Shown here: positions 41,934-50,531 of the stretch, piece by piece | Layout of the letters: every line of letters starts with the position of its first letter | Position numbering within the stretch: position 1 is the stretch's first letter | Assembly (NCBI RefSeq): GCF_041081105.1 | Contig: NZ_CP163528.1 | Coordinates: 3,906,001-3,970,000, forward strand | Origin: Promicromonospora sp. Populi | GTDB lineage: Bacteria > Actinomycetota > Actinomycetes > Actinomycetales > Cellulomonadaceae | Length of the DNA: 64,000 bases | Reading direction: 5' to 3' | The notes under the pieces: model-generated | What the model was told of the DNA's origin: nothing | Databases searched by the model: none | What the model saw: the letters and a program-made list of their open reading frames with translations, nothing else | Program-made: the position numbers and the translations under genes

Positions 41934-42725
41934 TTGCCATTCCTCAATACAGGTATGACTGTGCAAGCCGTCAACTGGCTGGAACCGCTCACGAACGCTC
42001 TGGGCGCGATAGCGAGCTTCATCCCACAGCTCCTCGTGTTCCTGATCGTTCTCCTCATCGGGTACTTCATCGCCAAGGCGATAGCCCGGTTCGTCGGGAT
42101 GATCCTGAGGCGTATCGGCTTCAACAAGGTGCTCGAGCGCGCGGGAGCGAACCGGCTGCTGGCCGGGTCGGGCATCGAGCCGATCGAGCTGCTCACGAAG
42201 ATCATCTACTACTTCATCCTGCTGATCACGCTCCAGCTCGCGCTGAGCGCATTCGGGCCCACCAACCCGGTGAGTGCGATCGTCAACGACATCGTTGCGT
42301 GGCTCCCGAGCCTGGTCGTCGCAATCGTCATCGTCGTGATCGCAGGCGCCATCGCGAATGCCGTGAAGGACCTTCTTCTCAACACCCTGGGCCGCGTTTC
42401 CTACGGCCCCTTCGTTGCGAAGGCCGTCTCGTTCTTCATTCTCGCGCTGGGTGTTATCGCCGCCGTGAACCAGATCGGCATCGGCACCACCGTGACAATG
42501 CCCGTCCTGGTGGCATTCCTGGCCACCCTGGCCGGAATTCTGATCGTCGGTGTCGGCGGTGCGCTGATCGGCCCCATGCGCTCGCGCGTCGAGGCTTTCC
42601 TGAACAACCTGTCGGACGGCGGCGGCGCTGCCGCAACCCCCGCAGCGGAGCCCCACGTCAACCCCGGCCCCGAGCCGGGCACGGGCGGGACCACCTCGTT
42701 CGCCCCGCCGCCGCGCGACTTCTGA
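41934..42725 (+). CDS. conserved TM-helix (mechanosensitive-channel-like) membrane protein
   Basis: 263 aa. The start is the TTG at 41934, 5 nt after GGGGGAGA; the ATG at 41955 is the alternative. Repeated hydrophobic helices with the pattern FIPQLLVFLIVLLIGYFIAKAIARFVGMILRRIGFNKVLERAG and IVAWLPSLVVAIVIVVIAGAIANAVKDLL are characteristic of the conserved TM-helix repeat found in small mechanosensitive-channel relatives such as CmpX. The C-terminus is a disordered Ala/Pro/Gly tail. No MscS beta-domain is present, so channel activity is an inference. Ends at a strong hairpin. Confidence 0.8.
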   Translation: MPFLNTGMTVQAVNWLEPLTNALGAIASFIPQLLVFLIVLLIGYFIAKAIARFVGMILRRIGFNKVLERAGANRLLAGSGIEPIELLTKIIYYFILLITLQLALSAFGPTNPVSAIVNDIVAWLPSLVVAIVIVVIAGAIANAVKDLLLNTLGRVSYGPFVAKAVSFFILALGVIAAVNQIGIGTTVTMPVLVAFLATLAGILIVGVGGALIGPMRSRVEAFLNNLSDGGGAAATPAAEPHVNPGPEPGTGGTTSFAPPPRDF

Positions 42726-42751
42726 TCGCCTGACCGGCCGGTAGTACGACG

Positions 42752-42794
42752 ACGCCGGGGCCGCACCGTCCAAGAGACGGCGCGGCCCCGGCGT
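42752..42794. terminator. 19-bp hairpin between convergent genes
   Basis: Left arm ACGCCGGGGCCGCACCGTC (42752-42770), loop CAAGA, and right arm 42776-42794 with a single A-C mismatch. It lies between the channel-like gene and the LLM oxidoreductase gene. Confidence 0.75.
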
Positions 42795-42804
42795 TCGGCT
42801 GTCG

Positions 42805-43701
42805 TCAGGCCTCGCTCAGCAGCTCCCGCGCCTCGCCCACCACGTCGGCCAGGCGCTCCAGGTCCGGGTCGTCCGCCGTCGGCTGGATCGCCACGGTGTC
42901 CGCGCCGGCCGCGCCGAACCGGCGCACGCCGTCGGCCAGCGCCTGGGCGTCACCCCACACCGCATAGTCCGCAAGCTGCGCGTCCTCGGTCACCTCCCGG
43001 CCGGTCTTGCTGGTCTCCGCGCGCAGGCGGGCGGCCGCGTCCGGCCCCGTCCCGCCGTACACGAACTGGACCACGGTGAACTCCTCCGCGGCGTCCTGGT
43101 CGGCCGCGGCGCGCCCCTCGGCGATCCGCTCCAGTGCGGCCGGCAGCCTCGCCAGGCCCACGGAGTCCTCCAGCACCACACCGTCGCCCACCTCACCCGC
43201 CAGGCGCAGCGACTTCGGCCCCGTCGCGGCGACCGGCACTCGCACGGGCCGTGCAGGCGGCCAGTCCAGCGCGACGTCGTCCAGCGACACGTACCGGCCC
43301 GAGGTAGTGACCCGCTCACCGGCCAGCAGCGCGCGCAGCGCCGTCGAGTACTCCCGCATGAGCGTCAGGGGTGACGCGGCCTTGGCTCCCACCTGCGCCA
43401 TCCACGACTGGACGCCGTGCCCGATCCCGGGAATGAGCCGGCCCGGGAACATGCCGTCGGCCGTCGCTACCTCCATCGCGGTGAGCGCCACGTTCCGCAG
43501 GGGCGTGGGCATCACGCCGATCCCGACCCGGACGTGGTCGGTGGCGCCGAGAATCGCGCTCGCGGCGGAGATCCCGCCCGACTGGAAGCAGTCCTCCCAG
43601 AGCCAGATCTCCTCGATCCCCGCGGCCTCGACCGCGCGGGCGAGCGGGATGATGCGAGCCGGCGGGTTCGAGGGACGGATGATGTACGCCAGTGTCGTCA
43701 T
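42805..43701 (-). CDS. LLM-class flavin/F420-dependent oxidoreductase
   Basis: 298 aa, luciferase-like TIM barrel. Markers are IIPLARAVEAAGIEEIWLWEDCF, AAILGATDHVRVGIGVMPTPLRNV, EVATADGMFPGRLIPGIGHGV and VPVAATGPKSLRLAGEVGDGV. The PGRLIPGIGHG and VAATGPKSL segments resemble the F420-dependent subgroup of actinobacteria, but FMN cannot be excluded. Likely cytoplasmic; substrate unknown. It is transcribed away from the TrmB/LuxR-like regulator gene that lies 27 bp upstream on the same strand and could be read through from it. Confidence 0.87.
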   Translation of the reverse strand: MTTLAYIIRPSNPPARIIPLARAVEAAGIEEIWLWEDCFQSGGISAASAILGATDHVRVGIGVMPTPLRNVALTAMEVATADGMFPGRLIPGIGHGVQSWMAQVGAKAASPLTLMREYSTALRALLAGERVTTSGRYVSLDDVALDWPPARPVRVPVAATGPKSLRLAGEVGDGVVLEDSVGLARLPAALERIAEGRAAADQDAAEEFTVVQFVYGGTGPDAAARLRAETSKTGREVTEDAQLADYAVWGDAQALADGVRRFGAAGADTVAIQPTADDPDLERLADVVGEARELLSEA

Positions 43702-43728
43702 GGCCCCACGCTGTCACGGAGCGAGCCG

Positions 43729-44721
43729 TCAGATCCAGCCCTTACGCGCGGCGTGCCAACCAAGCTGGATGCGGGTCGAGACCCCGGCGATGTCCATCAG
43801 CACCTTGACGCGCCGCTGCACCGTCCGCAGGGAGAGGCCGAGCTGGTTCGCCACCGACTGGTCCGTCAGGCCGACCAGCATGAGCCCGAGGATCCTGGAG
43901 TCCTGGGGATCGAGGCCGGAGTCGTCCGACTGCTCGCCCGGCTGCGGGAACGGGATGGCGTCGCGCCACACACCCTCGAACAGGGCGATGAGGGCGTCCA
44001 GCAGGCCCGACGGGTGGATGATCAGCGCGCCCACCAGGTCCGGCGCCAGGTCGGACTCGGCGTCGACCACCGTCTGGATCGGCACGAACGCCAGCCGGTG
44101 GTCGAAGATGTACAGCTTGATCGGGACGCGCTCGGAGAACCGTACGTCCTCGCCGTTCTCGACCGCGGCCGCGACGTCGTCCACGCGGAGCACTCCGGTG
44201 TCGAGGAACACGCGGTCGATCACCACCCGGTACCGCACGCCGCGCGCCACCGCCTGGTCCTCGGCGGTGTTGTCCTCCGCGGACATCACAAAGACGGGCG
44301 GCTTGGTGAACGACTCGACGGTCTCGCGCGCGCCGAGCTGGAGCTGCATGATGCGCTGCTTGACGGCGTCGGCCCCGCGCACCACGTCGACGACGTCGGT
44401 CGCCGGCCGCAGCGCGGACGAGCGCCGGAACTCCCCCTCGAGCTCGATCAGCTCCTCCTGCGCCGCACGGATCTCGTCCTTGCGGCTGGCGAGCAGCGCG
44501 CCCAGCGCGATCTCGGGGGGAGCGGCCTGGAAGCGTGAGTCGTCGCCGCTCTGCCGGGCCGCGAGGCCGTGGCTCTCCAGGGTGCGGAGCACGTCCAGCG
44601 CGTCCCCCGGCTCGCAGCCGAGCCTGCGTCCCAGCTCCGCGGCGTCCAGGGACGGGGACGCGACGAGCTCGCGGTATGCGAGCGACTGTGACTTGGTCAG
44701 GCCGAGCACGTCGCCGAGCAT
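43729..44721 (-). CDS. TrmB-like / LuxR-type HTH transcriptional regulator
   Basis: 330 aa. The start is the ATG at 44721, 5 nt after GGAGG; a frame back to 45564 is rejected because it overlaps a hydrolase. The N-terminal winged helix is TrmB-like (LGLTKSQSLAYRELVASPSLDAAELGRRL), followed by a coiled-coil segment (LLASRKDEIRAAQEELIELEGEF) and a middle sensor region. The C-terminal HTH is LuxR/GerE-like (DPQDSRILGLMLVGLTDQSVANQLGLSLRTVQRRVKVLMD). The double-HTH plan matches actinomycete regulators controlling secondary or lipid metabolism. It is divergent from the hydrolase at 44785, its most likely target. Confidence 0.85.
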   Translation of the reverse strand: MLGDVLGLTKSQSLAYRELVASPSLDAAELGRRLGCEPGDALDVLRTLESHGLAARQSGDDSRFQAAPPEIALGALLASRKDEIRAAQEELIELEGEFRRSSALRPATDVVDVVRGADAVKQRIMQLQLGARETVESFTKPPVFVMSAEDNTAEDQAVARGVRYRVVIDRVFLDTGVLRVDDVAAAVENGEDVRFSERVPIKLYIFDHRLAFVPIQTVVDAESDLAPDLVGALIIHPSGLLDALIALFEGVWRDAIPFPQPGEQSDDSGLDPQDSRILGLMLVGLTDQSVANQLGLSLRTVQRRVKVLMDIAGVSTRIQLGWHAARKGWI

Positions 44722-44784
44722 GGCAACCTCCGGATGAAGTTCGTAGCGCCGTGGTGAGGATACGGGATTGGTAACCTCCGGCTC

Positions 44785-45636
44785 GTGACCACCAAGGACG
44801 TGAGCTTTCCCGGTGCAGACGGCGAGTCGGTCGCCGGCCGCTGGTACCTGCCCGACGGCGACCCGGTCGGCGTCGTGGCGATCGCGCCCGCCATGGCCAT
44901 CCCGATGCGGTTCTACCGGTACACCGCGGCCTGGCTCGCGGACCGCGGTTTCGCGGTGCTCACGTTCTCGTACCGCGGCTCGGAACCTGCGCTCTACGGC
45001 CCCATGCGGGACTCCACGGCGACCGCCCTGAGCTGGTACCACGACGCCGAGGTGGCTGCGATCCACGCCCGCGCCCGGGCCGACGCCGCAGGTGTCCCGC
45101 TCACCTGGGTCGGTCATTCGTTCGGCGGCCAGAGCCTGGGCTTCCTGTCCGACATCGGTGTGGACCGCTGCGTCATGGTGGCCTCGGGGACGGGCTGGCA
45201 CGGCAAGGCCTCGCCACTGATCAAGACCTGGTCGCCGCTGTTGTGGCGAGCGATCGCACCGGCGGCGACGGCGCTGGCGGGCTATTACCCGGGCCGCCGA
45301 CTCGGGATCCTGGACGACCTGCCTGGCGGCGTGATGCGCCAGTGGAGCCGCTGGTGCCTGCACCGGGACTACCTGTTCAGCGAGTTTCCCGAGCTGCGGG
45401 ACCGGTTCGCGAAGGTGCAGACACCGGTCACCGCCCTCTGGACCGCGGACGACGAGCTGATCTCCCCGGAATCGATCAAGTACTGGATCCGGGAGTTCCC
45501 GAATGCCGACGCCGAGCTCGTCGAGATGCGGGCCGCCGACTACGGTCTGACCCACATCGGGCACTCGGGCTTCTTCCGGCCGAAGCGCGCGATCCTCTGG
45601 GAGAGGGTGCTGCTGCCGCGCGTTGCGGTGAAGTAG
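44785..45636 (+). CDS. serine alpha/beta-hydrolase
   Basis: 283 aa. It has the nucleophile elbow GHSFGG (TWVGHSFGGQSLGFL), AIAPAMAIPMRFYRYTAAWLADRGFAVLTFSYRGSE at the N-terminus (oxyanion region) and the acid Asp in ALWTADDELIS. The His is probably in THIGHSGFF. The sequence resembles the large family of YheT/esterase-like hydrolases. The GTG at 44785 is 7 nt behind TAACCT (44772-44777), so it is leaderless. Divergent from the TrmB/LuxR-like regulator. Confidence 0.83.
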   Translation: MTTKDVSFPGADGESVAGRWYLPDGDPVGVVAIAPAMAIPMRFYRYTAAWLADRGFAVLTFSYRGSEPALYGPMRDSTATALSWYHDAEVAAIHARARADAAGVPLTWVGHSFGGQSLGFLSDIGVDRCVMVASGTGWHGKASPLIKTWSPLLWRAIAPAATALAGYYPGRRLGILDDLPGGVMRQWSRWCLHRDYLFSEFPELRDRFAKVQTPVTALWTADDELISPESIKYWIREFPNADAELVEMRAADYGLTHIGHSGFFRPKRAILWERVLLPRVAVK

Positions 45637-45648
45637 GGGGCGGGGGCC

Positions 45649-45770
45649 GCAGCGGCGCAGGACGAAGGCGAAGGAAGGCGCGGCCGGCCTCGCTCACGCG
45701 CCCCAGGGGGCGCTCCGCTACGGCTTTACGGCCGACCGCGCCTTCCTTCGCCTTCGTCCTGCGCTGCTGC
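45649..45770. terminator. 35-bp-arm inverted repeat between convergent genes
   Basis: The arms 45649-45683 and 45736-45770 (left begins GCAGCGGCGCAGGACGAAGG) pair except for one G-U. The 52-nt loop contains a second hairpin, GCGCCCC A GGGGGCGC. It occupies nearly the whole gap between the hydrolase and the MaoC gene and could terminate both. Confidence 0.8.
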
Positions 45771-45791
45771 TCCGCTTTGGTGACGCGCGCG

Positions 45792-46802
45792 TCAGAGGGG
45801 GGTGACGGTGCCTGTGAAGTGGCGGGTGTTCTTGCCCGACCGCCAGCCGTCGTACACGAAGCCCGGCTCGTGGGTCGCGCCCTCGTCTGTGGCCGCGTCG
45901 GACGTGTAGCGGATCGATACGTCTACCGTGCCTGGGAGCAGGACCGGCTTGAAGAATTCGACGGTCCACTCGTAGGCCGCGCCGCGTCGTGCCGGCCCGA
46001 CCTCGGCCAGCGCCCGCGCCGCGGAGTACATGCCGTGCGCGATCGCGCGCGGGAAGCCGAATGCCTTGGCGCCCAGGCTCGACGTGTGGATCGGGTTCAG
46101 GTCGCCCGACACTGCGCCGTAGGCCCGCCCGGTCCCGGCGCCGAGCTTCCAGCGTGCGGTCGGCAGAGGCGGCGTCCACTCCTCGCGTGGGGACTCGTCG
46201 GCCGGGGTCGCGGCGTCGGCGGGGGTCGCGCCGTCGGACGAGGGCGCGGCGTCCGGGGCCGTGAAGCCCTTGGCCAGGTACGTCGAGACGGCGCGGTAGG
46301 CGAGGTCGCCGTCCACCAGCACCTCCGCCACCAGGTCCACCTGGACACCGCGGCGGTGCGGGCGGGCGTCCTGCGACCAGGCCCGCACCTCGACCGTGTC
46401 GCCCAGCCGCACCGGGCGGAGCACCCGTGCCGCGTTCTTCAGGTGCACCATCCCGAGCAGCGGCAGCGGGAAGTCGCCGCGCACCATCAGGGCCGTGGCC
46501 AGCGGGAACGCCAGCACGTGCAGGAAACCGGCCGGCAGCACGTCGGAGGCCGGCTCCCCCAGCAGGCGCAGGTATGCCGCCAGGTGCGCCGCCTCGCCCG
46601 CGGTGTCCACATGCGCGACGCGGTAGGACACCTCGGGCAGGCGGACTGCACCCTTCGGGCGCTTGCTCACACCCCCGGCCACCCCCTTGGCGAACAGCCC
46701 GCCCAGCTTCGGCAGCTCGGGCAGGCTGGTTTCGCTGTACGACGCCGGAGCGCCCACCTCGGGCGCGTTCGTCACCTCGTCGGCACTTCCCGCCACTGTC
46801 AC
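45792..46802 (-). CDS. MaoC-family enoyl-CoA hydratase
   Basis: 336 aa from a GTG at 46802 that overlaps the fabG stop (GTGA). It has a double hot-dog architecture: the N-terminal half has no obvious catalytic motif, and the C-terminal half has the R-hydratase signature YGAVSGDLNPIHTSSLGAKAFGFPRAIAHGMYSAAR with Asp and His of DxNPIH. These proteins hydrate enoyl-CoA in fatty-acid oxidation or FabG4-linked synthesis. A variable Ala/Pro/Asp insertion (about 195-220) separates the halves. Cotranscribed with the FabG4-like reductase. Confidence 0.88.
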   Translation of the reverse strand: MTVAGSADEVTNAPEVGAPASYSETSLPELPKLGGLFAKGVAGGVSKRPKGAVRLPEVSYRVAHVDTAGEAAHLAAYLRLLGEPASDVLPAGFLHVLAFPLATALMVRGDFPLPLLGMVHLKNAARVLRPVRLGDTVEVRAWSQDARPHRRGVQVDLVAEVLVDGDLAYRAVSTYLAKGFTAPDAAPSSDGATPADAATPADESPREEWTPPLPTARWKLGAGTGRAYGAVSGDLNPIHTSSLGAKAFGFPRAIAHGMYSAARALAEVGPARRGAAYEWTVEFFKPVLLPGTVDVSIRYTSDAATDEGATHEPGFVYDGWRSGKNTRHFTGTVTPL

Positions 46803-48148
46803 TTGCCCACCATCGACTGCCCGCACACGCGCAGCACCTGACCGTTCACGCCGCTCGCCACCGGCGACGAAAGGAACGCGATCGCCTCGGCCACGTCGAG
46901 CGGCAGGCCACCCTGCTGGAGCGACGGGATGACCCGGCGGGCCACCTCGCGCGTGGCGAACGGGATCGACCGGGTCATCTCGGTCTCGATGAAGCCCGGT
47001 GCCACCGCGTTCGCGGTGCCGCCCAGCGCCGCCACGAGCGGCGCGGTGGCGGCCGTGTGGCCGATCACGCCGGACTTCGAGTACGCGTAGTTGGTCTGCC
47101 CCTTGTTGCCCGCGATGCCCGACGTCGAGGCGAGCGACACGATGCGCAGCCCCTCCACTCCGGCGGCGAGCAGCTGCTCGTTGATGCGCAGCTGCGCGGC
47201 GAGGTTCACCGCGATGACGGAGTCCCATAGGGCGGGCTTCATGTTGGCGAGCAGCTTGTCGCGCAGGATGCCCGCGTTGTGCACCAGGATGTCGAGCCCG
47301 CCCAGGTGCTTGGCGGCCGCCAGGATCTTGGTGCCCGCGTCGTCGGCGGTCACGTCGAGCTGCAGGGCGGTGCCCTTGATCTCATTGGCGACGGCGGCCA
47401 GCGACTCACCCGCGGCGGGCACGTCCACGACCACCACCTTGGCGCCGTCGCGCGCGAGGGTGCGGGCGATCGCCGCGCCGATGCCGCGAGCGGAACCGGT
47501 GACCACCGCCACCTTGCCCGCCAGCGGCTGGTCCCAGTCGACGTCGGCCTGTGCGTCCGACGGGCCGACCGGCAGCACCTGGCCGTCGACGTATGCCGAC
47601 TTGGCGGACAGGAAGAACCGGAGCGTGCCGAGTGCGGAGGCCGAGTCGACGGCGGCACCGCCGGTCAGCTGCACGCCGTTCGCCGTCGCGCCGCCCCGCA
47701 GCTCCTTGCCGACCGAGCGCGTAAAGCCCTCGAACCCGGCCCGGGTCGCGGCAAGCGTCGGGGAGTCGCCCGCCTCGGGCGCCCGGGACACGACGACGAC
47801 GCGGCCGTTGCCGGCGAGCTTGCGCAGCGTGCCGCCCAGGCTGAGGACCGCCGCCGAGACGGCCTCGGGGGACTCCGCGGACGTGCCGACGAGCACTACA
47901 CCGCCCCAGCGGACCTCGTCGGCGCCCTCGGTCGAGCGGCGTGCGTCGACGTCCCAGGACGCGAGCGCCTTGGTGATCGTGTCGGCGTCGGCGGCCGAGG
48001 CGTCGTCGGACAGCACGAGCACCGGGCCGACGGTCAGCGGGGCGTCGGGCTGGTACCGGCGCAGGATTGCCGGGCGGGGGAGGCCGAGCTGCTTCGAGAG
48101 GCTCTTACCGAGTCCGCCGTTCACGAACTTGGTGTACTTGTCAGCCAC
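46799..48148 (-). CDS. fabG: 3-oxoacyl-CoA/ACP reductase, high-molecular-weight FabG (FabG4-like)
   Basis: 449 aa, twice the ordinary SDR length. An N-terminal flavodoxin-like domain (about 1-205, MADKYTKFVNGGLGKSLSKQLGLPRP) precedes a C-terminal SDR domain with the cofactor motif TGSARGIG, NAGI, a catalytic Ser (LASTSG) and YxxxK (YAYSKSG). The GTG at 48148 has GAAGGA 6 nt upstream. In mycobacteria such proteins reduce 3-oxoacyl-CoA. The MaoC gene is coupled behind it, and the thiolase gene lies 124 bp upstream on the same strand. Confidence 0.9.
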   Translation of the reverse strand: MADKYTKFVNGGLGKSLSKQLGLPRPAILRRYQPDAPLTVGPVLVLSDDASAADADTITKALASWDVDARRSTEGADEVRWGGVVLVGTSAESPEAVSAAVLSLGGTLRKLAGNGRVVVVSRAPEAGDSPTLAATRAGFEGFTRSVGKELRGGATANGVQLTGGAAVDSASALGTLRFFLSAKSAYVDGQVLPVGPSDAQADVDWDQPLAGKVAVVTGSARGIGAAIARTLARDGAKVVVVDVPAAGESLAAVANEIKGTALQLDVTADDAGTKILAAAKHLGGLDILVHNAGILRDKLLANMKPALWDSVIAVNLAAQLRINEQLLAAGVEGLRIVSLASTSGIAGNKGQTNYAYSKSGVIGHTAATAPLVAALGGTANAVAPGFIETEMTRSIPFATREVARRVIPSLQQGGLPLDVAEAIAFLSSPVASGVNGQVLRVCGQSMVGK

Positions 48149-48180
48149 GAAATTCCTTCCAGTTCTTCAGCGAGGTTCAG

Positions 48181-48209
48181 GCTCAGGCAATATCTTCTGC
48201 CGCCTGAGC
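48181..48209 (-). terminator. small hairpin between thiolase and fabG
   Basis: GCTCAGGC (48181-48188) pairs with GCCTGAGC (48202-48209). It lies in the 124-bp gap downstream of the thiolase stop and is weak evidence for partial termination. Confidence 0.35.
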
Positions 48210-48272
48210 CCGGTGCTTCACTTCGGGCGAGTGCCTCGTTCCTCGGCCCTCACCCTCCGTTGCGCTCTGGGC

Positions 48273-49595
48273 TCAGGCGGACTCGATGATGGCGGTGGCG
48301 CCCAGGCCACCGGCGGCGCAGACCGAGATCAGCGCCCGGGCCGGTCGCCCGGTCTCGGCGGCCTTCGCGGCCACCAGCTTGGCGGCGGTCGCGATGATGC
48401 GGCCGCCCGTCGCGGCAAACGGGTGGCCCGCGGCGAGCGATGAGCCGTTGACGTTGAGCTTGCTGCGGTCGACCTTGCCGAACGCTCCGTCCAGGCCGAG
48501 CTCGGTGCGGCAGTACTCCTCGTCCTCCCACGCGGCGAGCGTGGTCAGCACGGTGGAGGCGAACGCCTCGTGGATCTCGAAGAAGTCGATGTCGTCGAGG
48601 CTGAGGCCGTTGCGGGCCAGCAGGCGCGGGACCGCGGCGACCGGGGCCATGAGCAGCCCCTCGTGGCCGTGCACAAAGTCGACGGCAGCGGTCTCGGCGT
48701 CCACGAACTTCGCCAGCACCGGCAGGTCGCGCTCCTCGGCCCACTCGCGCGAGGAGAACAGGACCGTGGAGGCGCCGTCGGTCAGGGGGGTGGAGTTGCC
48801 GGCCGTCATCGAGGCGGGGGTGTCGAGCGACGAGCCGAACGCCGGCTTGAGCTTCGCGAGCTTCTCCAGCGAGGTGTCGGGGCGCAGGTTGTCGTCGCGG
48901 GTCAGGCCCTTGAACGGCGTGACCAGGTCGTCGAAGAAGCCGGTCTCCCAGGCGCGGGCGAGGTTCTGGTGCGAGTTGAACGCGATCTCGTCCTGGGCCT
49001 CGCGCGTGATGCCCCACTTGGCGGTGGTGATGGCCTGGTGCTCGCCCATGGAGAGGTGGGTGCGCGGCTCGCCAGTGCTCGGGGAGACGGGGCTCAGGTC
49101 CTTCGGGCGGATCTTGAGCAGCGCCTGGAGCTTCGCCCCGGTCGTCTTGGCGTGGTTCGCGTCCAGGAGCGCCGTGCGCAGCCGGTCGCTGACGACGATC
49201 GGCGCGTCCGAGACGGTGTCGGTGCCGCCGGCGATCGCGGACTCGATCTGTCCCAGCTTGATCTTGTTGGTCACCGCGATGGCGGCCTCGAGGCCCGTGG
49301 CGCACGCCTGCTGCACGTCGTAGGCGGGGGTGGTGGGCGACAGGGACGAGCCGAGCACGCTCTCGCGGATCAGGTTGAAGTTCTTGCTGTGCTTGAGCAC
49401 CGCGCCGCCGACGACCTCGCCCAGGCGTTCGCCCTGCAGGCCGTACCGGGCGACGAGGCCCTCCAGCGCAGCGGTGAACATGTCCTGGTTGCTGGTCCGG
49501 ACGTACTTCTTACCGGCGCGGGAGAACGGGATGCGGTTGCCGCCGATGATCACGGCTTCGCGCGTGGACGGTACGGGGGAGGGGGTAGTGGACAC
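48273..49595 (-). CDS. acetyl-CoA C-acyltransferase (FadA/FadI-like thiolase)
   Basis: 440 aa. I place the start at the GTG at 49595, 8 nt after GAAGGA, rather than a GTG at 49613 inside that site. The acylated cysteine is C98 (DVQQACATGLEA). The C-terminal NEAF-like box is HEAFAST, then GHPFAATGGR and the second cysteine in SVCAAGGLGA. Length and motifs fit the FadI/trifunctional-type thiolase of beta-oxidation. Divergent from a TetR regulator gene and likely regulated by it. Confidence 0.9.
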   Translation of the reverse strand: MSTTPSPVPSTREAVIIGGNRIPFSRAGKKYVRTSNQDMFTAALEGLVARYGLQGERLGEVVGGAVLKHSKNFNLIRESVLGSSLSPTTPAYDVQQACATGLEAAIAVTNKIKLGQIESAIAGGTDTVSDAPIVVSDRLRTALLDANHAKTTGAKLQALLKIRPKDLSPVSPSTGEPRTHLSMGEHQAITTAKWGITREAQDEIAFNSHQNLARAWETGFFDDLVTPFKGLTRDDNLRPDTSLEKLAKLKPAFGSSLDTPASMTAGNSTPLTDGASTVLFSSREWAEERDLPVLAKFVDAETAAVDFVHGHEGLLMAPVAAVPRLLARNGLSLDDIDFFEIHEAFASTVLTTLAAWEDEEYCRTELGLDGAFGKVDRSKLNVNGSSLAAGHPFAATGGRIIATAAKLVAAKAAETGRPARALISVCAAGGLGATAIIESA

Positions 49596-49676
49596 GTCGC
49601 TGTTCCTTCTCACTTCGTCGTCTGGCGGGTGGCTTCGCTGGGTGGTGCCCAGGACTCACAGTACCTGATACTCTCA

Positions 49677-49688
49677 GTCTCGTGAGAC
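49677..49688. promoter_or_regulatory. candidate TetR operator
   Basis: GTCTCGTGAGAC is a 12-bp near-perfect palindrome (10 of 12 positions) in the divergent gap between the thiolase and the TetR gene. That position fits shared control of both. Confidence 0.45.
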
Positions 49689-49731
49689 GAATCACAAGAC
49701 TTCTAGCGAGTCACGGTGGGGAGGCAGACCG

Positions 49732-50469
49732 ATGAGCATCGGAGTCGACGGTCGTTCGACCCGCTGGGACGATCACCGCACGGCACGTCGGGCGGAGCTC
49801 GTCCGCGCCGCGCGCAAGGCCGTGCACCGCCTCGGGCCTGCGGTCTCGATGGACGAGATCGCCTCCGCCGCCGGCACGTCGAAGTCCATCGTCTACCGGT
49901 ACTTCGACGACAAGGCGGGCCTGCGGCTCGCCGTCGCCGAGACCGTGGTGATGCAGATGCACGACGCCCTCCGTGCCGCCGCGCAGCGCGCGGCGAACCC
50001 GGAGATGGCCTTGCGCGAGATGGTACGGGTCTACCTCGAGATGATCGAGAGCTCGCCCAACGTCTACTGGTTCGTCACCCGCACGGCCATCGGCGGCAAC
50101 GAGCCTGCGCCCATGGAGAGCGGCCGCCGCGGTCGGCGTGCTGCAGCCGACGATGCCGTCGACGCCGCCGCACCGACCACGCCGGTCGACCTGCACCCGC
50201 TGGGCGCCTACCTGGACTCGGTGATCGAGCTGGTCGCCGAACCGTTCGCACGGGCCACCGACGTCACGCACGCCGACGCCGCGGCCTGGGCCTCGGGCGC
50301 CGTCGGCTTTGTGCGGGGTTCCGGTGAGTGGTGGCTCGGGCACCGCAACGTCGAGACCAGCCCACTGACCCGCGAGGAGCTGACCGAGCGCGTGACGCTC
50401 TGGCTCTGGACCGGTCCGGTGGGTGTGCTGCACTCCGACCGCCCTGTCACCAGACCCGCATCAGCCTGA
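49732..50469 (+). CDS. TetR-family transcriptional regulator
   Basis: 245 aa. The N-terminal HTH is clear (ELVRAARKAVHRLGPAVSMDEIASAAGTSKSIVYRYFDDKAGLRLAV). The ligand domain is helical with ALREMVRVYLEMIESSPNVYWF and an Ala/Arg-rich insertion (about 126-150). The C-terminal GSGEWWLGHRNVETSPLTREELTERVTLWLW is like the FadR/AcrR-type regulators beside fatty-acid oxidation genes. It sits between the divergent thiolase and the acyl-CoA dehydrogenase, so a fatty acyl-CoA effector is plausible. Confidence 0.88.
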   Translation: MSIGVDGRSTRWDDHRTARRAELVRAARKAVHRLGPAVSMDEIASAAGTSKSIVYRYFDDKAGLRLAVAETVVMQMHDALRAAAQRAANPEMALREMVRVYLEMIESSPNVYWFVTRTAIGGNEPAPMESGRRGRRAAADDAVDAAAPTTPVDLHPLGAYLDSVIELVAEPFARATDVTHADAAAWASGAVGFVRGSGEWWLGHRNVETSPLTREELTERVTLWLWTGPVGVLHSDRPVTRPASA

Positions 50470-50531
50470 CCCGACCACCCCCCGACACTTAAGAACCTGG
50501 CCCCACTCGGGCAGAAATCCGAGGAGAACCC

